Shown here piece by piece: positions 1-9,085 of a DNA stretch of 64,000 nt. Every line of letters begins with the position of its first letter. Position 1 is the stretch's first letter. Below the pieces are notes generated by a model that did no database searches, was not told the DNA's origin, and saw only the letters and a list, made by a program, of their open reading frames with translations. This DNA comes from JACDAE01 sp963717195 (GTDB taxonomy: Bacteria; Chloroflexota; Ktedonobacteria; Ktedonobacterales; Ktedonobacteraceae). The DNA lies in assembly GCA_963717195.1 (NCBI GenBank), contig CAVQVR010000006.1, positions 586,415 through 650,414 on the forward strand. Direction: 5' to 3'. A program made the translations under genes and the position numbers.

Positions 1-920
1 TCTACGACCGTCCTAATCCCTACGACCAGGTCACAGGAGGAACGCTACAGTTTAGTGATGGCAGTAGTGTCGCGGTTGGTACTCTCAACAATGATGGCTC
101 GGCTGTGACTCTCAACTTCACCGCCAAAACCGTCACAAGTGTCCAGCTCACTATCACCTCGGTGAGTGCTTCAACTCAAAACGTTGGCCTAGCCGAGATC
201 CAGATTTATCAGAATAATGCGGTGAACCAACCACCAATAGCCAATGCTGGTTCTAACCAGACAGCCTCGGTTAACGCGGCCGTTCAACTTGATGGTTCTG
301 GCAGTTCAGACCCCAATAGTGACCCATTAACTTATCAATGGACCCAGACCGCTGGCCCAACCGTCACGCTCTCCAGCACAACTGCAATACGCCCAACGTT
401 TACAGCTCCAGCCAGCCTGACAACGCTGACCTTTCAACTGATCGTCAATGATGGGCAAATAAATAGCAATCCGGCCACCGTCACTATCACAACAAGCAAT
501 AGTCCCGATCTCGCTCTTTCGGCAACAGCGACCGCTTCCTCACAGAATACCAGCACCAACCAGACGGCAAATAAAGCCATCGATGGGGTCGTTGATGGGT
601 ATCCAGGGGATTATACGAAAGAGTGGGCAACGACAGGTGGCGGAGCTGGCAGTTGGCTAAAGCTGACCTGGACGACTCCGCAAACCATTAACCGCATTGT
701 CCTCTACGACCGTCCTAACCTCAACGACCAGATTACAGGGGGAACACTGCAATTTAGTGATGGTAGTAGTGTGTCGATCGGTACACTCAACAATGATGGC
801 TCGGCTGTAAGTATTAGCTTCGCAGCGAAAACTGTCACGAGCGTCCAACTTAACATCACTTCCGTGAGTGCTTCAACTGGCAACGTTGGCCTATCCGAAA
901 TCGAAGTGCATGCAGATTAA
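1..920 (+). CDS. C-terminal part of a secreted multi-module protein (jelly-roll / PKD / jelly-roll), 5' end outside window
   Basis: The frame is open from the first base, so this is the 3' end of a longer gene; the internal GTG at 105 is not a real start. Visible modules are the tail of a discoidin-like (F5/8 type C-like) beta-sandwich, a PKD/Ig-like module (about bases 225-495, starting PPIANAGSNQ and containing DGSGSSDPN), and a complete second discoidin-like module (about 515-918, with IDGVVDGYP, WATTGGGAGSW and LYDRPNLNDQ). The same modules recur almost verbatim in the deacetylase just downstream, so this is probably the end of a paralogue. Role inferred: an extracellular carbohydrate-binding or adhesive tail. 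The catalytic part, if any, is not in the window. Confidence 0.8.
   Translation, partial: YDRPNPYDQVTGGTLQFSDGSSVAVGTLNNDGSAVTLNFTAKTVTSVQLTITSVSASTQNVGLAEIQIYQNNAVNQPPIANAGSNQTASVNAAVQLDGSGSSDPNSDPLTYQWTQTAGPTVTLSSTTAIRPTFTAPASLTTLTFQLIVNDGQINSNPATVTITTSNSPDLALSATATASSQNTSTNQTANKAIDGVVDGYPGDYTKEWATTGGGAGSWLKLTWTTPQTINRIVLYDRPNLNDQITGGTLQFSDGSSVSIGTLNNDGSAVSISFAAKTVTSVQLNITSVSASTGNVGLSEIEVHAD
535..910 (+). repeat. Jelly-roll coding module, copy 1 of 3 (others near 2812-3190 and 3515-3900)
   Basis: The DNA encoding the discoidin-like module is repeated with very high nucleotide similarity at about 2812-3190 and 3515-3900, and the tail of a fourth copy occupies 1-215. The PKD modules between them are also repeated. 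Such close repeats allow recombination between the two neighbouring genes. Confidence 0.8.
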
Positions 921-1024
921 AAACTAACGGGTTTGGGCGTAGGCAGCGCCAGCTTGCATCTTGCTTCCAAAACATTGCAGAAAGGCAAGAGAATCAATCC
1001 TCTTGCGCCTGAAACACACCCATC

Positions 1025-1058
1025 ACCGTAGGGACCCGATAAATCGGGTCCCTACGGT
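1025..1058. repeat. Perfect 16-bp inverted repeat, probable terminator
   Basis: Arms 1025-1040 and 1043-1058 are perfectly complementary with a 2-nt loop; the core is GTAGGGACC on one side and GGTCCCTAC on the other. It lies about 100 bp after the stop of the upstream gene. It belongs to the GTAGGG...CCCTAC palindromes found throughout the window. An isolated half-match to another member (CACCTTGCGTGCGCCC) lies at 1129-1144. Confidence 0.75.
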
Positions 1059-1247
1059 ATTTGCGGGATTGAGTAAGAAAATGTTCGCACCTCGTCGCTG
1101 TCTTTCCTGATTTTGTTGGAGTCAATGCCACCTTGCGTGCGCCCAATACCGTTTAGGGACGTTCTATTCCGCAAGCAAGAAGCTACGCAAGTTCCAACTT
1201 AAATAATAGAGTAGCGCAACATTAACCATAATGTGTATCTGAGATCA

Positions 1248-1294
1248 TATCTCAACGTTAATTATGCCAATTTTCTACAAAAATGGCATATACT
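1248..1294 (+). promoter_or_regulatory. Putative promoter with conserved 28-bp upstream element and TATACT box
   Basis: Positions 1248-1275 match 4056-4083 at 23 of 28 bases, with shared blocks TATC, CAAC, AATTA and CCAATTTTC. In both places exactly 13 bp separate the element from a TATACT hexamer (here 1289-1294). A TATACT box with a conserved element over the -35 region suggests one activator or alternative sigma factor serving both the deacetylase and the exopolysaccharide operon. If this is right, the deacetylase mRNA has a leader of about 250 nt. Confidence 0.5.
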
Positions 1295-1556
1295 CGGTCT
1301 ATAAAAGCAAGTAAAAGCGGGAAGCTGTTTACATTTCCCACTGTAGTGATGATTTACGACAAGGCTACAAATAATCTAAAAAGAGATGCTCAAACGGCCC
1401 GAGAGTCTTATAAACATCTCATATCATTTTACTTGTCTTCATCAGAATTAGTATGCTTGAAATCGTACAGGTATTATCAGGACATTTTAGAGAAAAGTTT
1501 GTTTTTGCTGCCAGGCAAAAACAAATATCCTTTAGGGGAGATTGAGAGGTCTACTG

Positions 1557-3905
1557 TTGTTTAAAAAAAGACTTGAAGAGCATCTAGAGAGGTTGCCACT
1601 TACGTTCTATCAAGAACAAAATCGCTTTCCCCGTCGATCCTTTCTAGTAGGTGCCAGCACAATTGCGGCAAGCCTTACACTGAATTGGTTGAGCCCTACC
1701 AGAATTGCCCAGGCAAGCACACCAGGCACAACGCTCAACTTTGTAGCCCATGAGGACGATGATCTTCTCTTTCTTAGTCCGGATCTGTTGCATGCCATTC
1801 AATCTGGCCGCAACGTCAGAACGATCTTCTTCACGGCAGGAGATAATGGCGAAACCACCAGCTATTGGAAAGGCCGTCAGGCCGGCACAGAGGTAGCCTA
1901 TGCACAGATGAGCGGAGTCGCGAATACCTGGACTCAGACGGACGCAGGTATTGCCGGTCATCCAATCTCACTTTTTACGCTCACCGGCAAACCAACGGTC
2001 TCTCTCGCCTACCTGCATCTCCCTGATGGGAATATTGATGGCACTGGATTTGCGAGTACCAATTATGAGAGCCTACAAAAATTGTGGACCGGCTCGATCT
2101 CAACTATGCATGCCATCGATGGCACATCCAGCTATACGAAGGCAACGTTGATAAGCACGCTCGTCAGTTTAATGTCATCTTTCCAACCGGATCAAGTGAA
2201 TAGTCAGGACTATGTTGGCACGTATGGTGATGGTGATCACAGCGACCATTACTCGGTTGCCTACTTTATCCAGACGGCTCAGCAACAATATACAACGCAA
2301 CATACCTTTACAGGGTATAAAGACTACACCACGTCCTCACTTGTCGCCAACGTCACGGGTGCTGATCTTGTGGCCAAGCAGAACGCTTTTTATGCTTATG
2401 GTGTAGATGACCCGAACGTTTGTGGAAGTACTTCAAGCTGTTCAGGTACGAATTACTCTTCATGGTTGCAACGTCAGTACATAGCTGGCACACAATCCAG
2501 TGGAGGAAATCAGCCACCGATCGCCAATGCCGGATCGAACCAGATGGTCACCTTTAATGCCGCCGTCCAACTTGATGGTTCGGGTAGTTCCGCTTCTAAC
2601 GGCCATGCGTTAACCTACACATGGACACAAACCAGTGGCCCCACGGTAACGCTCTCTAGTTCCACCACTGTAAAGCCCACATTTACCGCTCCTGCCAGCG
2701 TGTCAACCCTGACCTTCCAACTGGTGGTCAATGATGGGCTAACAAATAGCAGCCCTGCCGCTGTCACCATCACAGTGAACAGTAATCCCGACCTCGCCCT
2801 TTTCGCAACGGCGACCGCTTCCTCACAGAATACCAGCACGGGCCAAACGGCAGATAAAGCAATTGATGGGGTGATTGATGGGTATCCGGGGGATTATACC
2901 AAAGAGTGGGCGACGATAGGTGGAGGAGCTGGCAGTTGGCTGAAGCTGACCTGGACGACTCCACAAACAATCAACCAAATTGTCCTCTACGACCGCCCCA
3001 ATCTCAACGACCAGATTACAGGGGGAACATTACAATTTAGTGATGGCAGTAGTGTTGCGGTTGGTACACTCAATAATAATGGCTCGGCTGTAACGCTCAA
3101 CTTCACCGCCAAAACCGCCACGAGCGTCCAACTCAACATCACCTCTGTGAGCGCTTCAACGCAAAATGTCGGCTTAGCCGAAATCCAGGTTTACGGCAGT
3201 AGTAGTGGAACCAGCCAGCCACCCGTGGCTAATGCCGGTTCGGCCCAGGCAGTCTCAGTTAGTAGTACCGTCCTGCTTGATGGATCTGGCAGTTCAGACC
3301 CGAACAACAATCCGTTAACCTACAAATGGACACAGACCGCTGGCACAACTGTCACGCTCTCTAGCTCCACTGCCGTGAAACCAACGTTCACCGCTCCAAA
3401 CAGTCCAACTACCCTGACCTTCCAACTGGTGGTCAATAATGGACAAACAAGTAGCAGCCCTGCCACCGTTACCATTACAGTAAATAGTCCTGATCTCGCT
3501 CTTTCGGCAACGGCAACCGCATCCTCACAAAATACCAGCACGGGGCAGACCGCCAATAAAGCAATTGATGGGGTGATTGATGGGTATCCGGGGGATTATA
3601 CCAAAGAGTGGGCGACGATAGGTGGTGGAGCTGGCAGTTGGCTGAAGTTGACCTGGACGACTCCACAAACAATCGGTCGCATTGTCCTCTACGACCGTCC
3701 CAACCTCAACGACCAGGTCACAGGAGGAACACTGCAATTTAGTGATGGCAGTAGTGTTGCGGTCGGTACTCTCAACAATGATGGCTCGGCTGTGACGCTC
3801 AGTTTCGCCGCCAAAACTGTTACGAGCGTCCAGCTCAACATCACTTCCGTGAGTGCTTCGACTCAAAATGTCGGCTTATCCGAGATCCAGGCGTATAGTA
3901 GTTAA
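1557..3905 (+). CDS. Tat-exported PIG-L/LmbE-family deacetylase with PKD and discoidin-like modules
   Basis: About 782 aa. The N-terminus carries a twin-arginine motif (PRRSFLVGAS) followed by a hydrophobic stretch and a possible AQA cleavage site. The catalytic domain follows at once: NFVAHEDDD corresponds to the family's AHPDDE metal-binding motif, and DGDHSDH supplies the second HxxH-like site. Then come PKD, discoidin-like, PKD and discoidin-like modules up to the C-terminus. LmbE/PIG-L enzymes are zinc N-deacetylases acting on GlcNAc-type sugars, so a secreted polysaccharide deacetylase is likely. TTG 1557 is preferred because GAGAGG lies 7 nt upstream; TTG 1542 is also possible but sits too close to AGGGGAG. 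Placement before the exopolysaccharide locus and the shared promoter element support a role in matrix modification. Confidence 0.85.
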   Translation: MFKKRLEEHLERLPLTFYQEQNRFPRRSFLVGASTIAASLTLNWLSPTRIAQASTPGTTLNFVAHEDDDLLFLSPDLLHAIQSGRNVRTIFFTAGDNGETTSYWKGRQAGTEVAYAQMSGVANTWTQTDAGIAGHPISLFTLTGKPTVSLAYLHLPDGNIDGTGFASTNYESLQKLWTGSISTMHAIDGTSSYTKATLISTLVSLMSSFQPDQVNSQDYVGTYGDGDHSDHYSVAYFIQTAQQQYTTQHTFTGYKDYTTSSLVANVTGADLVAKQNAFYAYGVDDPNVCGSTSSCSGTNYSSWLQRQYIAGTQSSGGNQPPIANAGSNQMVTFNAAVQLDGSGSSASNGHALTYTWTQTSGPTVTLSSSTTVKPTFTAPASVSTLTFQLVVNDGLTNSSPAAVTITVNSNPDLALFATATASSQNTSTGQTADKAIDGVIDGYPGDYTKEWATIGGGAGSWLKLTWTTPQTINQIVLYDRPNLNDQITGGTLQFSDGSSVAVGTLNNNGSAVTLNFTAKTATSVQLNITSVSASTQNVGLAEIQVYGSSSGTSQPPVANAGSAQAVSVSSTVLLDGSGSSDPNNNPLTYKWTQTAGTTVTLSSSTAVKPTFTAPNSPTTLTFQLVVNNGQTSSSPATVTITVNSPDLALSATATASSQNTSTGQTANKAIDGVIDGYPGDYTKEWATIGGGAGSWLKLTWTTPQTIGRIVLYDRPNLNDQVTGGTLQFSDGSSVAVGTLNNDGSAVTLSFAAKTVTSVQLNITSVSASTQNVGLSEIQAYSS

Positions 3906-3920
3906 ACTTTGTTCGTTTTC

Positions 3921-3988
3921 ATTCCTACGGGGTAAACAGGGAAGGGGCACCAGGTGTGGTGCCCCTTCCCTGTTTACCCCGTAGGAAT
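3921..3988. terminator. Perfect 32-bp inverted repeat after the deacetylase gene
   Basis: Arms 3921-3952 and 3957-3988 are perfectly complementary around a 4-nt loop, 15 bp after the stop codon. The stem is very strong, but no clear T-run follows. A bidirectional terminator or a palindromic repeat element is likely. Confidence 0.7.
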
Positions 3989-4055
3989 GAAGCTCTCATA
4001 CCCCAAAGTGATAGAATTATACCAATATTCACGACAAAAGCCCATTTGTCAATTG

Positions 4056-4115
4056 TATCGCAACATCAATTACACCAATTTTCAACGAGGCAGAAGTATA
4101 CTGAGAGAGTATACT
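4056..4115 (+). promoter_or_regulatory. Putative exopolysaccharide promoter with conserved 28-bp element and tandem TATACT boxes
   Basis: The element at 4056-4083 matches 1248-1275, followed after 13 bp by TATACT (4097-4102). A second TATACT is at 4110-4115. The coding start at 4168 is about 55 bp downstream. See the matching entry upstream of the deacetylase. Confidence 0.5.
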
Positions 4116-4167
4116 TAGTTATAGACCAGGACAAGGTATCTATGAAATTAAACGAAAGGGGCTATGC

Positions 4168-5178
4168 GTGTCACGAACACTTGAAGCCATTTTCCGCCAT
4201 CCGCTGCAACTCATTCTGATGCTTTTCATCCCTGCAGTAATAGGTTTGGGGATCGCTTATAAACTGCCGCGTTCTTACTCATCGTCGGCGTCTCTCTGGG
4301 CATTAAGCCGCTATGCAGTTATTGGCGCAACTGGCCCGGAGACAGATCTGGCATCTTCACCTGCCGAGACGCAGGTGACAGCCCTTACAGAGTTACTCCA
4401 GAGCCGTAGCTTTGCCCTTACAGTTGCAAAATCTACTGATCTGGCAACAACGCTCAATCTGAGCGCGGCAACATTGTCCAATTCCCAGCTCACAGACGAT
4501 GCATTAACGCAAGAGATTGCTAAGCATGTGGTTGTAACCGCCACTGGCTATAATGTCTATACCATTTCATATCCGAATCGCGATGCTCAAGTGGCCTACC
4601 AGGTGGTGGCATCTGTGATTAAACAATTCGAAATACAAGGTGAAACCTTCAGTATCGCTGAAGGCCAACAACTCCTGGATGGCTATCAAGCACAACTGGC
4701 AAAAGCGAGCAAAACCGCGAATACGGATGCAAATACCGAATCTCAGTATCTCGTAGCTCATCCTGAGATTGCAAAGTCCGGAGCGAATCCACTGAGTAAT
4801 CCACAATATGCCCTTCTCGATGCGAGGAGACTACAATCAGAATCGATTGTACAGAACCTGCAATCAACTATCGCAATCATAGATCAGCAGATCGCGACCC
4901 AAAGCGTGGGCGGCAGTTCCTTCTTCAAGACGCTTGATGCTCCTTTACCGGCAGATGCGGCTGCTTCACGCACGAAAAATTATGAGGAATTCGGAGGAGC
5001 AGGAGCTGCTATTGGCCTGCTAGCATGCATCATCTACATTGTTGTACTCGTCCGACCAGATCGTGCTCTCTACAGCCCTCGCGACTTGCAGAAGATCACA
5101 GACTATCCTGTCCTGATGCAAATACCTCAACTTTCGGTAGCAACAATGCGGGTGCTACTAGCGGATGATGAGGCGTAG
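4168..5178 (+). CDS. Wzz/YveK-type polysaccharide chain-length determinant
   Basis: 336 aa with the typical two-helix layout: a transmembrane helix near residues 13-31, a large extracytoplasmic region with helical, coiled-coil-like segments (about 150-245), and a second transmembrane helix near 275-298, followed by a short cytoplasmic tail. Proteins of this kind control polymer length and partner with BY-kinase-type ATPases; the next gene encodes such an ATPase, as in CapA/CapB pairs. The GTG start follows AAAGGGG at a good distance. It is the first gene of a rightward operon running to about 11,555. The exact subfamily is uncertain. Confidence 0.75.
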   Translation: MSRTLEAIFRHPLQLILMLFIPAVIGLGIAYKLPRSYSSSASLWALSRYAVIGATGPETDLASSPAETQVTALTELLQSRSFALTVAKSTDLATTLNLSAATLSNSQLTDDALTQEIAKHVVVTATGYNVYTISYPNRDAQVAYQVVASVIKQFEIQGETFSIAEGQQLLDGYQAQLAKASKTANTDANTESQYLVAHPEIAKSGANPLSNPQYALLDARRLQSESIVQNLQSTIAIIDQQIATQSVGGSSFFKTLDAPLPADAAASRTKNYEEFGGAGAAIGLLACIIYIVVLVRPDRALYSPRDLQKITDYPVLMQIPQLSVATMRVLLADDEA

Positions 5179-5222
5179 GCATCTCTTGTAGACGCCCTGA
5201 TCAGAGATTGTGAGAAATTCCT

Positions 5223-6104
5223 ATGTCCGAAGAAACCATAAAATTGAAAAAGATGATGATGAACAATACAGAAAATCAGAACGTGACTGAAGACGAGAAA
5301 ATTGATACATCCATTCAAGCGCTACCAGGAGAGAAGCCTCTGTCAGATGCAAGCATTGACAAAAAATCTACTGATATAGAAAAAGTGGTTCCCTCACCAG
5401 CAGTTGTGAAAGAAGCACCGAAGGGAATAAAGAACAACAAAATACAGAAGCGAAAGCCACCCGTGTCAAAACGTGCGCTTGAGGAAGCGCGTATGTTGCG
5501 TATACGCTGCAAACAGATCTGTGTTTCTGCGTTTTTTCAAGGGTCTTCTCCCGTACATAGTCTGGGTTTTACCAGCGCAATTCATGGTGAAGGGAAATCC
5601 TTTTTAGCCCGTCTGGCGGCCGAGGTTATGGCCGAGGACGATGGCACCCCGGTCACATTATTGGAATGTAACTGGGAACATCCAGATTTCGCAACAGCTT
5701 TCCACCTCCCCCCTGGTCCCGGCCTGGCAGAATGGCTGTCTGGGGATTGTAATCTTGCAGCAGTTCGCCACGAAGTGGTGCACAATCTCACGGTTATTCC
5801 AGCAGGTAATAGCAAAAATAACCCCATTGGTCTGTTGCGTGCTTTGCAACGTCGTGGAGCGCTCGATGCGCTGATACGACCTGATGAACTATTGATCGTT
5901 GATCTTCCTGCAATTACAACAACAGCATATGGACAACTGGCAGCAGGGCTGGTTGATGCTCTCATCATTGTAGTACGTATGGGAATAACCCCCGAGGGCT
6001 TTATCACTGAAACCGAGCACCTACTCAAAGGTCTACCCGTCCATGGGGTTATCTTCAACCAGACTACAAGCCACGTGCCAGGATGGCTGCGACAGCTCAT
6101 GTAA
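5223..6104 (+). CDS. CpsD/CapB-like P-loop ATPase (BY-kinase family), probable partner of the Wzz-like protein
   Basis: 293 aa. A charged, lysine-rich N-terminal extension of about 95 residues precedes a MinD/BY-kinase-type domain: Walker A is SAIHGEGKS, the Walker A' segment is TLLECNWEHP, and Walker B is LLIVDLP. In true bacterial tyrosine kinases Walker A' normally contains an Asp (LLIDADLR type); here it is replaced by Cys-Asn, and no C-terminal tyrosine cluster is present (the protein ends WLRQLM). It may therefore be a regulatory ATPase rather than an active tyrosine kinase. It sits 44 bp after the Wzz-like gene. Confidence 0.75.
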   Translation: MSEETIKLKKMMMNNTENQNVTEDEKIDTSIQALPGEKPLSDASIDKKSTDIEKVVPSPAVVKEAPKGIKNNKIQKRKPPVSKRALEEARMLRIRCKQICVSAFFQGSSPVHSLGFTSAIHGEGKSFLARLAAEVMAEDDGTPVTLLECNWEHPDFATAFHLPPGPGLAEWLSGDCNLAAVRHEVVHNLTVIPAGNSKNNPIGLLRALQRRGALDALIRPDELLIVDLPAITTTAYGQLAAGLVDALIIVVRMGITPEGFITETEHLLKGLPVHGVIFNQTTSHVPGWLRQLM

Positions 6105-6160
6105 GTCCTGAATCCTCGCAAAATGCGGGGAGCTTGCAACCGATGGGTGGTGATAAAACG

Positions 6161-6292
6161 ATGACAACAATCTCCTTTCTTCTAGCATTCTTTCTAGCAG
6201 TAGGGGTGTTTGCACGTACAAACAATCGCTGGACGCGTGTGGTATTGAGTGCAGGCATTATTGCTATCATTCTCTACCTATATATTTCATGA
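6161..6292 (+). CDS. Small two-helix membrane protein of unknown function
   Basis: 43 aa from ATG 6161 (MTTISFLLAFFLAV...); the frame is open upstream, with further ATGs at 6143 and 6083. Two hydrophobic helices are separated by a short basic loop (ARTNNRWTR). A GGTGG stretch lies upstream of ATG 6161. The position between the ATPase and the polymerase, in the same direction and with tight spacing, supports a real gene. I do not recognise the family. Confidence 0.5.
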   Translation: MTTISFLLAFFLAVGVFARTNNRWTRVVLSAGIIAIILYLYIS

Positions 6293-6311
6293 GCTAGACA
6301 TAGAGGTAGAT

Positions 6312-7952
6312 ATGGATATGCGTAGACAACAGGTAATTACGATCGAGACGAAAAATACTGTTTCAGACCTACTGCGAACACGTCGACGCCATGAAATGCA
6401 CCTTTTCATTGTACTTTTTATTACGCTACTCGGCTTCACATCTGCATTCATGTGGCTTGAGATGAAAAACGGTCTCAGCATTGCACTTGGCATAATAGCG
6501 GCACTGGTACTGACGCTGGCACTTATACGCTGGCCCATTCTTGGTCTCTATGCAGTGGCCGCAAGTGCCCTTCTGGTTGAGCAGCAGGCGCTCCCAACTC
6601 CCATCTTCACTGATCACCTCTATGTCTTTTACTGGCCAACACAACTTGAAGGCTTCTTTGAACGCCCTATTGGATTGGTGATCCTGCTTACATTTTTCAT
6701 CTGGATAGTATTTCGCTTGCTACGACGTGAACCATTACTGCGCGGTGGAGCACTCTGGTTTCCCTTCCTCTTCTTTATGCTCTGTGTCGTTGGTGGAGTT
6801 ATCTACGGCATGGCCAAAGGGGGAGACGTAAAAATCATTGTCCTTGAAGTACGACCTTTCTGGTACATGTTCACCTCCTATCTATTAGCCTACAACCTGT
6901 TCACGAAAAAGAGCCATCTACGCAGCTTCTTCTGGCTCGCAATTGTAAGCTCCGGCGTGAAATCACTCCAGGCTCTCTACATCTATTTCATTGTCTATCA
7001 TGGCCACCTGCAACCAGGCCAGGATTCCATCATGTCCCACGAAGAATCGTTCTTCTTTGCTGCTGCACTCTTGCTTGTAATTATCTTTAGCCTGCATTAT
7101 CGCTATCGCCCACAATTCATTACCGCTCTTTGTTTAAGTCCAATCGTGATCTTTGCTCTCATCGCTAATCAAAGGCGTACCGACTATATCGCTCTTTTAA
7201 TAGGATTTTTAGTCGCATGGGTCTTGACGTTCCAGATAAAACCGCAAGCACGCGGCAGACTGGTCGTAACTCTGGCCACAATCCTGGGACTCGGTACCGC
7301 CTATGTATTGGCCTTCCAACATAGCACGTCCAGTATCGGCTCACCCGCACGCTCAATTGTTGCAATTTTTCAGCCTGCCGCCACCGATACAAGAAATGCT
7401 GACTCCAATTTATATCGTGTCTATGAAGACAACGATCTGAAGTATACCGTTAAACAAAATCTACTTGGTATTGGCTTCGGCAATGCCTTTCTGCAACCAC
7501 AACCACTCACCAGCATCTTTCCAGATGTGCTTGTATATGATCCTTATTATAATTATGTTCCACACAATACCATCTACTGGATATGGGCAGACCTGGGGCC
7601 AATCGGCTATTTTGCGCTCTGGTTCTTATTTGGCAGCATCATCATTGTGGGGAGTATTACGACCCGCAAGCTGAAAGATCCCTACTTACAGGTGATCGCC
7701 ATCTACATCGTGGGCGTCACTATGATGGAGGTGATCGCCGCCTACGCCGACTATCAGCTCTTCTTCTTCAGAAATGTCATCTATATGGGGCTGCTCTGTG
7801 GAATTCTCGCCAGATTACCAGCTTTAGATCAGCAAGATCAGCAAGATCAGCAAGATCAACAGGATCAACAGCAAAAGGACATTTACACCAATGAACTTAC
7901 TAATGGTGTCGCCACATCTTCCCATCCCCTCGTGGGGAGCAGGAACACGTAG
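6312..7952 (+). CDS. Wzy/O-antigen ligase-like polysaccharide polymerase (integral membrane)
   Basis: About 546 aa, almost entirely hydrophobic, with roughly ten or more predicted membrane segments and a large extracytoplasmic loop near residues 330-430 (containing PQPLTSIFPD and YVPHNTIYW), as in the Wzy/WaaL family. ATG 6312 is chosen because GAGGT lies about 5 nt upstream; the frame is open to 6249. The C-terminus ends in a QDQ-rich tail encoded by five 9-bp repeats. Its last 62 bp overlap the next glycosyltransferase gene in another frame. Proposed role: polymerising lipid-linked repeat units outside the membrane. Confidence 0.75.
   Translation: MDMRRQQVITIETKNTVSDLLRTRRRHEMHLFIVLFITLLGFTSAFMWLEMKNGLSIALGIIAALVLTLALIRWPILGLYAVAASALLVEQQALPTPIFTDHLYVFYWPTQLEGFFERPIGLVILLTFFIWIVFRLLRREPLLRGGALWFPFLFFMLCVVGGVIYGMAKGGDVKIIVLEVRPFWYMFTSYLLAYNLFTKKSHLRSFFWLAIVSSGVKSLQALYIYFIVYHGHLQPGQDSIMSHEESFFFAAALLLVIIFSLHYRYRPQFITALCLSPIVIFALIANQRRTDYIALLIGFLVAWVLTFQIKPQARGRLVVTLATILGLGTAYVLAFQHSTSSIGSPARSIVAIFQPAATDTRNADSNLYRVYEDNDLKYTVKQNLLGIGFGNAFLQPQPLTSIFPDVLVYDPYYNYVPHNTIYWIWADLGPIGYFALWFLFGSIIIVGSITTRKLKDPYLQVIAIYIVGVTMMEVIAAYADYQLFFFRNVIYMGLLCGILARLPALDQQDQQDQQDQQDQQQKDIYTNELTNGVATSSHPLVGSRNT
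7827..7871 (+). repeat. Five tandem 9-bp units (GATCAGCAA type) in the polymerase gene
   Basis: Three copies of GATCAGCAA are followed by two of GATCAACAG, encoding a repeated Asp-Gln-Gln tail. The unit length is a multiple of three, so changes in copy number would alter tail length without breaking the frame. Confidence 0.85.
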
Positions 7953-9078
7953 CTATCACCTTTTGAAGGCCCTGGCTTGTCAGCATACCATCTCGCTGCT
8001 CTTTCTGGGAAATGAGCATACAGACGAGATTCAGTTGAGCATGCGCGAGATTACCCTGAAGCAGGTACGTCAGATACCGCTGCAAATATCTCTGCAACGC
8101 AAACGAACACAACAACTGGCAAGCATCATACGCAATCGCTCATACCTGGCCGATATCTATTATAAAGAGGAAATTCAGCAAGCAATTGATGACCTCCTCT
8201 CACAAGATCATTATGATGCAGTAATCTTTGAAAGTGTCTTCATGGACGCCTACCGCATTCCTGAGAACATATGCGTAATCATTGATCAACACAATATTGA
8301 GTACGAAATACTACAACGAACGTACGAACAGGAGCAGTCACCAGTTCGTAAATGGTTCAACTGGTGGGAAGCCCGCAAGCTCAAACCAATCGAGCTAGAA
8401 CGTTGTCGCAAGGCCCAGGGTGTGCTGGTGACCAGTGAGCGAGAATATCTCTTATTGAAACAACTTATGCCCCAATGTCATGCTGCAATTGTGCCAAATG
8501 GGGTCGATACTGAAGTATTCAGCAATAACGGCGCTCAACAGGAGGTTGCCAATCGGATCGTTTTCACGGGTACGATGAACTACTATCCGAATATTCAGGC
8601 CGTTCTGTTTTTTGCCAGGGAGTGCTGGCCGCGCATTCAGGCACAGATTCCCGAAGCAACATGGCAGATCGTTGGTAAAGGTCCGCCTCCTGAAGTTGAG
8701 CAACTCGCACAACTACCCGGCGTGACTGTGACCGGTGCTGTTCCAGATGTAAAACCCTATCTGGCAGCGGCATCAGTAGCTATCGCACCTTTGTTGATCG
8801 GTAGCGGCACACGCCTCAAAATTCTTGAAGCATTAGCGATGCAAAAAGCCGTCGTTTCAACCAGCCTGGGCTGTGAAGGCCTGGCAGTGGAAACAGGAAA
8901 ACACTTGAGCGTGGCAAATCAACCTGAACTCTTTGCGCAAGCGGTCATAGATCTTTTGCAAAATAGGGAAAAACGGGCCTCTCTTGGTCATGCTGGCAGA
9001 GAACTCGTCGAAGCTGAGTACAGTTGGAAACGGTGCGGAAATGCTCTCAACCACGCACTAGCGGAAATGATAAGGTGA
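7891..9078 (+). CDS. GT4-family glycosyltransferase
   Basis: 395 aa, GT-B fold. The N-terminal half begins MNLLMVSPHLP with a glycine-containing loop (SWGAGTRSYHL). The C-terminal half has the donor-binding signature GSGTRLKILEALAMQKAVV, including the glutamate of the EX7E-type motif, and IVGKGPPPEV. It transfers a sugar from a nucleotide donor to a lipid-linked acceptor at the cytoplasmic membrane face. The start overlaps the polymerase gene by 62 bp and is preceded by AAAAGGA, suggesting translational coupling. Donor and acceptor cannot be told from sequence. Confidence 0.85.
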   Translation: MNLLMVSPHLPIPSWGAGTRSYHLLKALACQHTISLLFLGNEHTDEIQLSMREITLKQVRQIPLQISLQRKRTQQLASIIRNRSYLADIYYKEEIQQAIDDLLSQDHYDAVIFESVFMDAYRIPENICVIIDQHNIEYEILQRTYEQEQSPVRKWFNWWEARKLKPIELERCRKAQGVLVTSEREYLLLKQLMPQCHAAIVPNGVDTEVFSNNGAQQEVANRIVFTGTMNYYPNIQAVLFFARECWPRIQAQIPEATWQIVGKGPPPEVEQLAQLPGVTVTGAVPDVKPYLAAASVAIAPLLIGSGTRLKILEALAMQKAVVSTSLGCEGLAVETGKHLSVANQPELFAQAVIDLLQNREKRASLGHAGRELVEAEYSWKRCGNALNHALAEMIR

Positions 9079-9085
9079 ATTTCAA

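Noticed and set aside
1283..1564. 93-codon frame upstream of the deacetylase
   Set aside because: No ribosome site, it overlaps the proposed TATACT promoter and the deacetylase start, and the translation shows no recognisable domain.
3956..4219. 87-codon frame before the Wzz-like gene
   Set aside because: It runs through a perfect palindrome and the promoter element, and overlaps the true gene start.
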